Source: Anaerolineae bacterium
GTDB taxonomy: Bacteria; Chloroflexota; Anaerolineae; 4572-78; J111
Length of the DNA: 5,693 bases
Assembly (NCBI GenBank): GCA_020433835.1
Contig: JAGRBY010000235.1
Span: 4,261-9,953, forward strand
Direction: 5' to 3'
This document shows, in pieces, positions 1-5,644 of the stretch. Within the stretch, counting starts at the first letter, position 1; each line of letters starts with the position of its first letter. A program made the translations under genes and the position numbers. The notes under the pieces are model-generated. The model saw nothing but the letters and a program-made list of their open reading frames with translations. It did no database searches and was not told the origin of the DNA.

Positions 1-826
1 TGCCGGAAATGGGGAAGCCGCTGCCCATGCCTTTGGCCATCACCATAATATCGGGCTTGACGTTGGCATGTTCGTGGGCAAAGAATTTGCCGGTGCGACC
101 GAAGCCGCTTTGCACTTCATCGGCGATGAGCAGGATGCCATGCTCGTCACAAATGCGGCGCAGCCCTTGCATAAATTGGGCCGGCACGGGGATGTATCCG
201 CCTTCGCCCAGTACCGGCTCGATGATCATCGCGGCGGTTTCTTGCGGGGCAGTTTGGCCGTGCAGCAGTTGGTCTAACTCTTGCAGGGCAAAATGGCTCA
301 CTTGCTCATCGTTCATGCCGTAGCGATAGCCGTAGGGGAAAGGCGCGACAAAGACGCCGGCCGGCAGCGGTTGGTAATCGACGCGGTAGGTGGTTTTGGC
401 GGTGGTCATCGCCATCGTTTGGGCGGTGCGGCCATGGAAACTACCTTGAAAGACGATGATGTTGGATCGTCCGGTGTAGTGGCGAGCCAGCTTAACGGCA
501 CCTTCGACGGCTTCGGCCCCGGAGTTGGATAGAAAGAAGGTATCCAGATGAGGCGGGGTTACTGCGTTAAGCTGTTGGGTCACGCGAACCAGTGGCTCGT
601 GAAAGTAGCAGTTGACCTGGGCGTGCATAATTTTGGCAGCTTGCTCTTGAACAGCTTTGACCACGGTCGGGTGGCTGTGGCCGGTGTTCGTTACGCCAAT
701 ACCGCTGGTAAAATCGAGAAACTGTTGGCCGTCGGGGCTGTAGACGTAGCTACCTTCGCCCCGCTCAACCACTAAATTGGTGATGCGTCCCCAAACGGGT
801 GCAATATGAGAAAGATCGTAACTCAT
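1..826 (-). CDS. Class III PLP-dependent aminotransferase (GabT/ArgD-like), 3' end cut by window edge
   Basis: This is the N-terminal 275 residues of a cytoplasmic fold-type I aminotransferase that moves an amino group between an amino acid or omega-amine and a 2-oxo acid using pyridoxal phosphate. The phosphate-binding SGAEA lies at residues 102-106, FHGRT at 130-134, the EPVLGEGGY segment at 203-211, the pyridine-nitrogen Asp in ADEVQSGFGRTG at 236, and the Schiff-base Lys in VMAKGMGSGFP at 265. Family members are about 420-450 residues long, so roughly a third is missing beyond the left edge. I chose ATG 826: AAGGAG at 843-838 lies 11 nt upstream. An in-frame ATG at 835 would be only 2 nt from that site. 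Family membership is certain. The substrate (4-aminobutyrate, acetylornithine or another amine) cannot be fixed from this fragment. The reading frame is clean throughout. Confidence 0.93.
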   Translation of the reverse strand, partial: MSYDLSHIAPVWGRITNLVVERGEGSYVYSPDGQQFLDFTSGIGVTNTGHSHPTVVKAVQEQAAKIMHAQVNCYFHEPLVRVTQQLNAVTPPHLDTFFLSNSGAEAVEGAVKLARHYTGRSNIIVFQGSFHGRTAQTMAMTTAKTTYRVDYQPLPAGVFVAPFPYGYRYGMNDEQVSHFALQELDQLLHGQTAPQETAAMIIEPVLGEGGYIPVPAQFMQGLRRICDEHGILLIADEVQSGFGRTGKFFAHEHANVKPDIMVMAKGMGSGFPISG

Positions 827-867
827 TACAAACATAACTCCTTATTTCAAGCTAAATGCGAATTAAC

Positions 868-896
868 ACTATAGTTCTTTACACGTTTTATTTTAA
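868..896 (-). promoter_or_regulatory. Candidate sigma70-type promoter of the aminotransferase gene
   Basis: On the minus strand a TTAAAA box (896-891, four of six consensus matches) is separated by 17 nt from TATAGT (873-868, five of six). Transcription would start near 861, giving a leader of about 35 nt before ATG 826. The surrounding spacer 827-993 is very AT-rich, so chance matches are likely and the call is tentative. Confidence 0.4.
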
Positions 897-993
897 TGTG
901 GGTGCATATAATATTTGTGGAATTAAAATGAGAATAGCGTTTAAATCTAGAGATAGTTGTGATACTTTTTACACAAACGTGGTACAACGCAGA

Positions 994-1995
994 TTACGTG
1001 GTAAGTGCCTTGCCTGCCACATGAGATACACCGAAGTAATTTCGCATTTTTTCGGCTAAGGTTTGCGCTAAGTCATCCGGATCTTTATCACCCAAGATAA
1101 CCTGCCCTCCCGCCATGGAGCCATGACCGCCGGCTACCCCTTGTTCACCTACAATTGTCTGAACAAATTGACCGGCCCCGGTTGTGCTTTGCGTTCGTAC
1201 CGAAATAATAAAGCGTTCTTTGTGGGTGCCCATACATACAACCCACTGCACACCTTTCATACGCAGCAAAAAATCGGCGGTTTCGGCGGTTAGGTCAGGA
1301 TACTGCATAGGGCCAAGATACGAAATGACGATATTATTATAAATACGGGCTGCATTGAGCGCTTCGGTCAAGTTTTTGAAGTAACTGACGGGAACTTGCG
1401 CGCGTTCAATTTTCAGCAGCGCCTCCAGGTCAATCTTAGGTAAAAGATAACAGATAGCTTCCATATCGAGCGTACTGGTGCCCCGTCCCAAACCCATGGT
1501 ATCGGTTTTGATGCCGTAAAAAAGAGCTGTCGCTATCAAAGAGGGCATATCAACATCGGCCTGGCGAAGATACTCGGTCATAATGCTCGATGCAGCGCCG
1601 ACATTAGGGCGAACATCAATAAAATCAACAGGGGTACCATTAACACGGTTTGGGTGATGATCGATCACGATGGCAATTTCAGCATTAGCGGGTAATGCAT
1701 TGTTGCCGGTACCGGGTTGGGTATCAACCAAAGCAAACGGCACACACGGTTCTACCTGGGCGCGAGACAGGCGGTAAAGGGGAAAGTTCAAATATCGAAC
1801 GAGCGCTTTATTTTCGGCTCGGCCAATAATCCCCCGATAAACTATAGCGCACTTTATATCAGACTTTTGGGTTAGTAAATAACGTAAAGCAACGGCGCTG
1901 GCAATGGCATCGGGATCGGGATTATTGTGTGGCAAAATTGTGATTTCATGCACTCCCTGCACCGCTTTAAACAACGCATCAAGACGCTTTTCCAA
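994..1995 (-). CDS. DHH/DHHA1 family phosphoesterase (NrnA / pAp phosphatase / c-di-AMP phosphodiesterase type)
   Basis: The product is a 333-residue soluble enzyme. The N-terminal DHH domain carries the metal ligands: H23, D27 and D29 in HNNPDPDA, D91 in VDTQPG, D112-H113-H114 in IDHHPN, and D165 in GIKTDT. The C-terminal DHHA1 domain has the substrate-binding Arg in SVRTQ (267) and the glycine-rich GGHGSMAGG (289-297). All key residues are present and the length is normal for the stand-alone family. Known relatives hydrolyse nanoRNAs of 2-5 nt, pAp, or c-di-AMP and pApA; sequence alone does not separate these. The start is TTG 1995 because a strong AAGGAGGGGGG lies 9 nt upstream and no in-frame ATG or GTG lies near. 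It sits about 1.3 kb downstream of the diadenylate cyclase on the same strand, which makes a c-di-AMP/pApA role attractive but inferred. Confidence 0.92.
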   Translation of the reverse strand: MEKRLDALFKAVQGVHEITILPHNNPDPDAIASAVALRYLLTQKSDIKCAIVYRGIIGRAENKALVRYLNFPLYRLSRAQVEPCVPFALVDTQPGTGNNALPANAEIAIVIDHHPNRVNGTPVDFIDVRPNVGAASSIMTEYLRQADVDMPSLIATALFYGIKTDTMGLGRGTSTLDMEAICYLLPKIDLEALLKIERAQVPVSYFKNLTEALNAARIYNNIVISYLGPMQYPDLTAETADFLLRMKGVQWVVCMGTHKERFIISVRTQSTTGAGQFVQTIVGEQGVAGGHGSMAGGQVILGDKDPDDLAQTLAEKMRNYFGVSHVAGKALTT

Positions 1996-2365
1996 AGTAA
2001 CGAGCCCCCCTCCTTAATAACCTCTACCTCTTTACAATAGAAAGTCTGGTCTTAACTTTCTTTGCTAGCCCAACTTTTCAAGCAAATCTTATATGTAACT
2101 ATTCAGCCGAAGATTACATCGCCAATTATGATGAGTTAGTTAAGCGTCTTTATTGGGTAAAACGCATTTTCCCCTTAACCTTCTCCCCTGTTACTAGGCT
2201 CAAAACAGGCTTTGTCTCTGTCTTATTTTACGCCAACTGTACCTGATAGCTGAACAGTTACGATAGATAAATTGTTAACCGATCTGACTATTTCAAACAA
2301 GTATACTAGAAATCAACAAGAAATGCCTAAAATTAATGATCCTTTGAGGAAAAGGTGTTGTTGTA
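1996..2365. other. AT-rich spacer upstream of the phosphoesterase gene, no gene seen
   Basis: No convincing reading frame lies here on either strand. Weak inverted repeats are present: CCTGTT/AACAGG (2188-2193 with 2204-2209), AACTGT/ACAGTT (2235-2240 with 2254-2259) and GAAAGT/ACTTTC (2040-2060). None has a terminator-like T-run in a sensible place. I could not pick a convincing promoter for the TTG-started gene, although it must lie here if that gene is transcribed on its own. Confidence 0.5.
2005..2015 (-). promoter_or_regulatory. G-rich Shine-Dalgarno site that fixes a TTG start
   Basis: AAGGAGGGGGG on the minus strand ends 9 nt before TTG 1995. It is the strongest ribosome-binding site in the spacer and is the main reason for accepting the TTG initiation codon. 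The run of six G could slip and change the spacing. Confidence 0.7.
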
Positions 2366-2373
2366 CTTCAATG
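2366..2373. repeat. Left copy of 8-bp target-site duplication (CTTCAATG)
   Basis: CTTCAATG directly abuts the left end (GGTAGC) of the MITE-like element and recurs exactly at 2533-2540 against its right end. A paired direct repeat at both borders is the expected scar of a cut-and-paste insertion. The outer C and G could instead belong to the element ends, giving a 6-bp duplication (TTCAAT) and a 161-bp element. Confidence 0.75.
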
Positions 2374-2532
2374 GGTAGCGCAACATTAAACCGTGGAGAG
2401 AGGTAAAGAACCCAGGGTTTTGCCTAAATTGTAAGCATGTTGCCCCATTTAGCCGAAAATAAGCCTTTGTGGGTCTCATGTTCAAGAAAAACCCTGGGTT
2501 CTAACGCTACCACGATTGTGTGCAGAGCTACC
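2374..2532. mobile_element. 159-bp MITE-like non-autonomous element
   Basis: The two ends are inverted copies: each reads GGTAGC, then 12 diverged bases, then CGTGG (left 2374-2379 and 2392-2396; right, as complements, 2527-2532 and 2510-2514). A short variable stretch (10 nt left, 7 nt right) follows, then a perfectly matched 15-bp arm (2407-2421 with 2488-2502). The inverted ends are therefore about 45-48 bp long and imperfect. The element is flanked by exact 8-bp direct repeats and encodes no protein. These are the hallmarks of a miniature inverted-repeat transposable element moved by a transposase supplied elsewhere. Eight-bp duplications occur in several IS families, including IS256, IS66, ISL3 and ISAs1, so I do not assign one. 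It interrupts only the spacer between the zinc-ribbon and phosphoesterase genes. Confidence 0.75.
2407..2502. repeat. Perfect 15-bp inverted repeat inside the MITE-like element
   Basis: AGAACCCAGGGTTTT (2407-2421) is exactly complementary to AAAACCCTGGGTTCT (2488-2502), with 66 nt between. Each arm also contains its own near-palindrome AACCC-N-GGGTT (N is A on the left, T on the right), so each arm could fold or bind a dimeric protein alone. As RNA the pair would close a long hairpin. Confidence 0.9.
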
Positions 2533-2540
2533 CTTCAATG
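2533..2540. repeat. Right copy of 8-bp target-site duplication (CTTCAATG)
   Basis: This is an exact match to 2366-2373 and starts immediately after the right-end GCTACC of the MITE-like element. Confidence 0.75.
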
Positions 2541-2564
2541 AACCTACATCTTTATTGAAATAGG

Positions 2565-2586
2565 GGGCTTTAAAAGACAAAAGCCC
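2565..2586. other. Short hairpin GGGCTTT / AAAGCCC
   Basis: A perfect 7-bp stem (2565-2571 with 2580-2586) encloses an 8-nt loop. It lies about 140 nt past the stop of the zinc-ribbon gene and 25 nt from the MITE-like border. No good T-run follows on either strand, so it is a poor terminator and its role is unknown. Confidence 0.35.
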
Positions 2587-2667
2587 ACTTATTAAACGGA
2601 ACCCCGTCATATACAGTGAGCTATAAATGAGAAATTAATAGGTGTCGCCTATGAAAGCGACTGGAAT

Positions 2668-2691
2668 TCAAAATGGTTCGAAGAACCTATT
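2668..2691 (-). terminator. Candidate weak terminator of the zinc-ribbon gene
   Basis: On the minus strand GGTTC-TTC-GAACC (2687-2675) forms a tight 5-bp hairpin, extendable past a 2x2 mismatch by three A-T pairs. ATTTTGAATT follows, about 35-50 nt beyond the stop codon. The stem is short and the T-tract is imperfect, so this is tentative. Confidence 0.35.
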
Positions 2692-2723
2692 TGAGGTGGA
2701 AGAGATAACCCGGAAACAAATAC

Positions 2724-2942
2724 CTACCAGGTATCTTCTGTCCAATATTCTCTTAGCACCTGATCTTTCTCAAACATATCAACATCCCAGCCAAGCTTAA
2801 GGGGGGCTAAACTGGTTACGGTAAGGTTAGCCCAACAGTTAGGGCAGATGACTTTAGGCATCAACTCTGAGATTGTGTCAAAGTGAAGCTCCTCTTCACA
2901 ATCTGGGCAGAAAACTATAATTTTTTGTTTATCAAGTACCAT
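2724..2942 (-). CDS. Small LysW-like zinc-ribbon protein
   Basis: The product is 72 residues long. Two CxxC knuckles, CPDC (12-15) and CPNC (33-36), are spaced as in a single zinc ribbon. The following LTVTSLAPLKL (40-50) closely matches the conserved strand after the second knuckle in LysW, the amino-group carrier of lysine/arginine biosynthesis. LysW ends in EDWGE, whose terminal Glu carries the substrate. This protein ends WTEDTW after an acidic tail, so the attachment residue is absent and carrier function by the known chemistry is not supported. The start ATG 2942 has AAGGGA (2954-2949) 6 nt upstream. It has its own spacer on each side and may be a separate transcript. It could be a structural or regulatory zinc ribbon related to LysW. 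The gene is likely real; its function is unknown. Confidence 0.8.
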   Translation of the reverse strand: MVLDKQKIIVFCPDCEEELHFDTISELMPKVICPNCWANLTVTSLAPLKLGWDVDMFEKDQVLREYWTEDTW

Positions 2943-2987
2943 AATGTATCCCTTACTCCCTACTATAAGATTTGTACAATATATTTT

Positions 2988-3017
2988 GATATACCCTCAA
3001 CGTATAGGTGATGTAAA
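2988..3017 (-). promoter_or_regulatory. Candidate promoter of the zinc-ribbon gene
   Basis: On the minus strand TTTACA (3017-3012, five of six consensus matches) is followed after 18 nt by TATATC (2993-2988, four of six). The implied start near 2981 leaves a leader of about 40 nt. It lies between the upstream terminator-like hairpins and the gene, which fits independent transcription. The AT-rich context makes chance matches likely. Confidence 0.35.
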
Positions 3018-3077
3018 ACGGACTCACATTTGCTCTACAATCCCTTACTTATTGAGAAGATACACATTTTAGGCAAC

Positions 3078-3141
3078 AAAAAACCAGCGTGCTGTACAGC
3101 CGTATCTTGTTTGGGTAAATTTTTATGTACAGCAGCTGGTT
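3078..3141 (-). terminator. Long-stem terminator-like hairpin downstream of the cyclase gene
   Basis: Read on the minus strand, 3141-3126 (AACCAGCTGCTGTACA) pairs with 3098-3082, giving a 16-bp stem with one bulged base around a 27-nt loop. A run of six T follows immediately (3083-3078). Its position 180 nt past the cyclase stop and the T-run on only one side suit a minus-strand intrinsic terminator. The long loop is unusual. Confidence 0.55.
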
Positions 3142-3157
3142 AGTAATCTAACCTGCT

Positions 3158-3174
3158 AAAAACCAACGTTGGTT
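3158..3174 (-). terminator. Palindromic AACCAACGTTGGTT followed by a T-run
   Basis: This is a perfect 14-nt palindrome (3161-3174). On the minus strand it folds as a 5-bp stem with an ACGT loop and runs into TTTTT (3162-3158). It could be a first weak terminator ahead of the stronger hairpin, or an operator for a dimeric regulator. Confidence 0.4.
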
Positions 3175-3276
3175 CATTCACTTGATGGTTTAGTGGCAGA
3201 AAATAAGCAAGTACATTATGTTTCTGCGCGGAATAAGAACAATTTTGTATTGTACTGACTTTACCTATTTATTGCA

Positions 3277-3299
3277 AATTTTGTGAGTCAATTTTGTGA
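3277..3299. repeat. Tandem direct repeat AATTTTGTGA, 13-bp spacing
   Basis: AATTTTGTGA occurs at 3277-3286 and 3290-3299, with a third partial copy (AATTTTGT) at 3241-3248. It lies just beyond the stop of the cyclase gene. No function can be read from it. Confidence 0.6.
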
Positions 3300-3320
3300 A
3301 AGTTAGAATCCATAGGCAGG

Positions 3321-5417
3321 CTATTGTTCAACCGTAACCAAGACCGTGGTGGGTATTAATTGGGCGTTAACTCCCATAGGTTTGGTTAACGTTGGCGAAA
3401 CTTCGGTATCACCTTCGCCTAAGTCGGTAGCATCAAGCGAAATACGGACGAGAGCGGGGTTAGCTTCAATTTCATTCAGAGTGGGTAATGGGCCGGTCAG
3501 CAGCAGATCGACTTCTTCAGGGCTAACGGTGACGGTAATGTTGGATGGGATCTTTAACAGTTCTACCGGGCGAGTTATAGCCAAATCACCCCGGCGCTCT
3601 GTAATTTGAGCGTGTACGGTAACATTCTCAATTTTATGGCCTTCACTGTCAATGGCTTGTACTTCGGCCGGTAAGTCAAGCGGTACTTCGATGGTTAAGT
3701 TGCCTACGGCTTCGCTAATGTCGATGGGCAGGGTATCGACATAACTGGTTATGTTAGCCAATTGCTCTCTATCGCCTTGTAAGGTAACGCTGGCCGGAGA
3801 CACGCTCAAATCACTCATCCAATAACCCGCCGGTGGAGTTCCGGTCGGCACGGCCCGCACGCTGACACTTCGAGCATTGACCCGTTGCCTGATGGGCACA
3901 GTGACCTGGATTTCATTGGGTTCCATGGTAAGCCCTTCTACCAAATCCCCCTCTTGATTGGCGGCTTCAAGCGCGAAGCGCCCCCTGATCGGCGCGGTTA
4001 CGCCATCAAGCGAGATCGTTGCCTGAATTTGCTTTATGGATTCGACGAGTGGCTGGGGGCCGATGATAGTGGTTGTTGTGGGATAGATAACCGGTTCATC
4101 AGAAACTTCGTATGCTGCCGGTAGTTGCTGTTCATCAGTTAGATTGACCTGAATAGGCAGCGTGTTGGTAATAATAGGCGCTAATTCTAAGTCGATGGTC
4201 TCTGGGTCGGAGTCTAATACCAAAACCTGGCGATCACTGGGCGTGATCTGTACCGGCAAGCGGTGAATCCCTGGGGGTAAGTTTTCGAGTATAACCGTTG
4301 CCTGAAAACTATCTTCTGTAATGGTATTGAGTTTGTCTTCAATAGCTTGAACAATGGCCGAAACGGTTGACGGCGGCGGCTCAACAATTTCGGTATCAGT
4401 AGGAGCGCCAATAACCCGCAGCGGAATATTCTCGATACGCTTTTGCATAATATTATGGGTTTGTTCAAAGGCAAAGCCCCACACAATAAGCGCGAGAATA
4501 AAGGAGAGCAACAAAAACATGCTGTTAATCAAAAGCTGTTTTGAGTCAGATTGGACAGTTGATGCCCATAGCTTTTGCCAGCCCTGTCTTAGCAAACTCC
4601 GCACGGTCAATGAAGGCGGGGCATGGGTAGCCGGATCAAAATAGTCGGTCAGTTCTTCGCGCAATTGAGCGCTGGTCAACGGGCGGTTTAGATAGCCCTG
4701 ACGGGCTGCTGAAATTTGTCCGGTTTCTTCACTAACCACAACAACCATCGAGTCATAGGCTTCGCTTACCCCTACCGCGGCCCGGTGGCGTGTGCCCAGA
4801 CGTTTATCGGCTTCAAGTGAATTATGGGTTAAGGGCAGCACGCAGCCGGCTGCCGCAATGCGATCGATGCGAATGATAACAGCGCCATCGTGCAGCGGCG
4901 TTTTTGGAAAGAAGATCGTTTGCAGCATTTCGCTGGTCACTTCCGCATTGCAGCGGATACCGGTTTTGATGACCTCGTCCAGTGCATCGTTCCCTTCAAT
5001 AACAATCAACGCACCCGTTTTTGTTGCCGCCATATTTTCTACCGCATGGAGCAACTGTGGAAAATAAGTCTCGGCGGTGCCTTGCTGCACGGCTTGCGCT
5101 AAACCAATCGTGCGGGCCACATGCTCGAAAAAGCGTCGAAGCTGCGTTTGAAAAATAATCGGTGTGGCTATCAAAATAGCCACCAAAATGCCCTGGGCCA
5201 ACCAGTCAAAGGCCGGCAGCGGGAGTACAATAGTGACCAGCAGTAAGGTAATGCCGATGGCTAAAGCTTCTCGAAAAAGATAAAAGGTACTGCGCCGGAT
5301 AACGGATAAAAGCACAAAAAAGGCAAAGGTCACTAAAGTTAAATCAATAAGATTGAGCCATGTAAGATTCGATAAAAGAAATAAGGCCTGATTAGACAAT
5401 AATACAAGAGAATCCAC
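3321..5417 (-). CDS. cdaA: Membrane diadenylate cyclase fused to YbbR repeats (CdaA-CdaR fusion)
   Basis: The 698-residue product should condense two ATP into c-di-AMP on the cytoplasmic face of the membrane. Residues 20-89 hold three membrane helices. The DAC (DisA_N) domain spans about 110-250 with its catalytic motifs intact: DGA in PLHDGAVII (177-179), RHR in GTRHRAAVG (210-212) and SEETG (229-233). A fourth helix at about 295-317 ends in IVWGF, like the N-terminal anchor of CdaR. Four YbbR-type beta repeats follow (about 325-415, 416-510, 511-605 and 606-698) and should lie outside the cell. In Bacillus and relatives these are two adjacent genes, cdaA and the regulator cdaR; here one unbroken frame joins them. 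I chose GTG 5417: GGAGGGG lies 10 nt upstream and the first helix follows soon after. An upstream in-frame ATG at 5522 has no ribosome site and adds 35 unconvincing residues. The usual partner glmM is not in the window. Confidence 0.93.
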   Translation of the reverse strand: MDSLVLLSNQALFLLSNLTWLNLIDLTLVTFAFFVLLSVIRRSTFYLFREALAIGITLLLVTIVLPLPAFDWLAQGILVAILIATPIIFQTQLRRFFEHVARTIGLAQAVQQGTAETYFPQLLHAVENMAATKTGALIVIEGNDALDEVIKTGIRCNAEVTSEMLQTIFFPKTPLHDGAVIIRIDRIAAAGCVLPLTHNSLEADKRLGTRHRAAVGVSEAYDSMVVVVSEETGQISAARQGYLNRPLTSAQLREELTDYFDPATHAPPSLTVRSLLRQGWQKLWASTVQSDSKQLLINSMFLLLSFILALIVWGFAFEQTHNIMQKRIENIPLRVIGAPTDTEIVEPPPSTVSAIVQAIEDKLNTITEDSFQATVILENLPPGIHRLPVQITPSDRQVLVLDSDPETIDLELAPIITNTLPIQVNLTDEQQLPAAYEVSDEPVIYPTTTTIIGPQPLVESIKQIQATISLDGVTAPIRGRFALEAANQEGDLVEGLTMEPNEIQVTVPIRQRVNARSVSVRAVPTGTPPAGYWMSDLSVSPASVTLQGDREQLANITSYVDTLPIDISEAVGNLTIEVPLDLPAEVQAIDSEGHKIENVTVHAQITERRGDLAITRPVELLKIPSNITVTVSPEEVDLLLTGPLPTLNEIEANPALVRISLDATDLGEGDTEVSPTLTKPMGVNAQLIPTTVLVTVEQ

Positions 5418-5427
5418 GCGGAAAAAT

Positions 5428-5434
5428 CCCCTCC
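5428..5434 (-). promoter_or_regulatory. Shine-Dalgarno site deciding the GTG start of the cyclase
   Basis: GGAGGGG ends 10 nt before GTG 5417. The in-frame ATG at 5522 is preceded by AT-rich sequence without any purine-rich site, so this motif favours the shorter protein. The spacing is slightly long. Confidence 0.65.
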
Positions 5435-5644
5435 ATTCAAAATTGATACGTGAGGTTGCTCTTTGACCACGGCAAAAATGTTGAAGGTCTAAGCGATAAT
5501 TCAGGGTAACAGCCCAACACATAAGCTATAAAATAGACCAAGACTATCTTGTTAGCTGCTGCTACGAACGAAGCTACCTAAAGCGTAAGCCAGTGTATCA
5601 GCTTTGCATTAATTAAAGTTGAACATCTCGACTATATGATGACA

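Larger units (their letters stand above)
2943..3320. other. Spacer between the cyclase and zinc-ribbon genes, no gene seen
   Basis: No credible protein-coding frame is visible here. The stretch holds two minus-strand terminator-like hairpins, a nested hairpin at 3138-3153, a 13-bp-period direct repeat at 3277-3299 and the candidate promoter at 2988-3017. Confidence 0.6.

Noticed and set aside
9..775. Several plus-strand open frames of 69-104 codons
   Set aside because: They are shadows of the minus-strand aminotransferase, whose full set of catalytic motifs reads cleanly across the same interval.
1..826. Aminotransferase as LysJ, partner of the LysW-like protein
   Set aside because: LysJ is also a class III enzyme, but this fragment has no feature specific to it, the LysW-like protein lacks the carrier Glu, and no other lysine genes are present.
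2188..2259. Inverted repeats CCTGTT/AACAGG and AACTGT/ACAGTT as terminators or operators
   Set aside because: The stems are six bp with loops of 10-13 nt and have no T-run in a suitable place, which is expected by chance in AT-rich spacer.
2366..2540. CRISPR repeat or ordinary intrinsic terminator in place of a mobile element
   Set aside because: There is no regular repeat-spacer array, and the 66-nt loop with exact 8-bp direct repeats outside matched ends fits an insertion better than a terminator.
2651..2800. Plus-strand frame of 49 codons starting ATGAAAGCG
   Set aside because: Its second half runs antisense through the zinc-ribbon gene, it has no convincing ribosome site and it shows no recognisable motif. 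The minus-strand gene has clear zinc-binding motifs.
5418..5522. Upstream ATG at 5522 as the cyclase start
   Set aside because: There is no ribosome-binding sequence before it. The added 35 residues include Cys, Trp and Arg-rich stretches unlike CdaA N-termini, while the GTG at 5417 has GGAGGGG.
5418..5644. c-di-AMP (ydaO-type) riboswitch upstream of the cyclase
   Set aside because: I looked for its long multi-stem, G-rich conserved core and saw only short weak palindromes such as CAAGA-CTA-TCTTG at 5539-5551.
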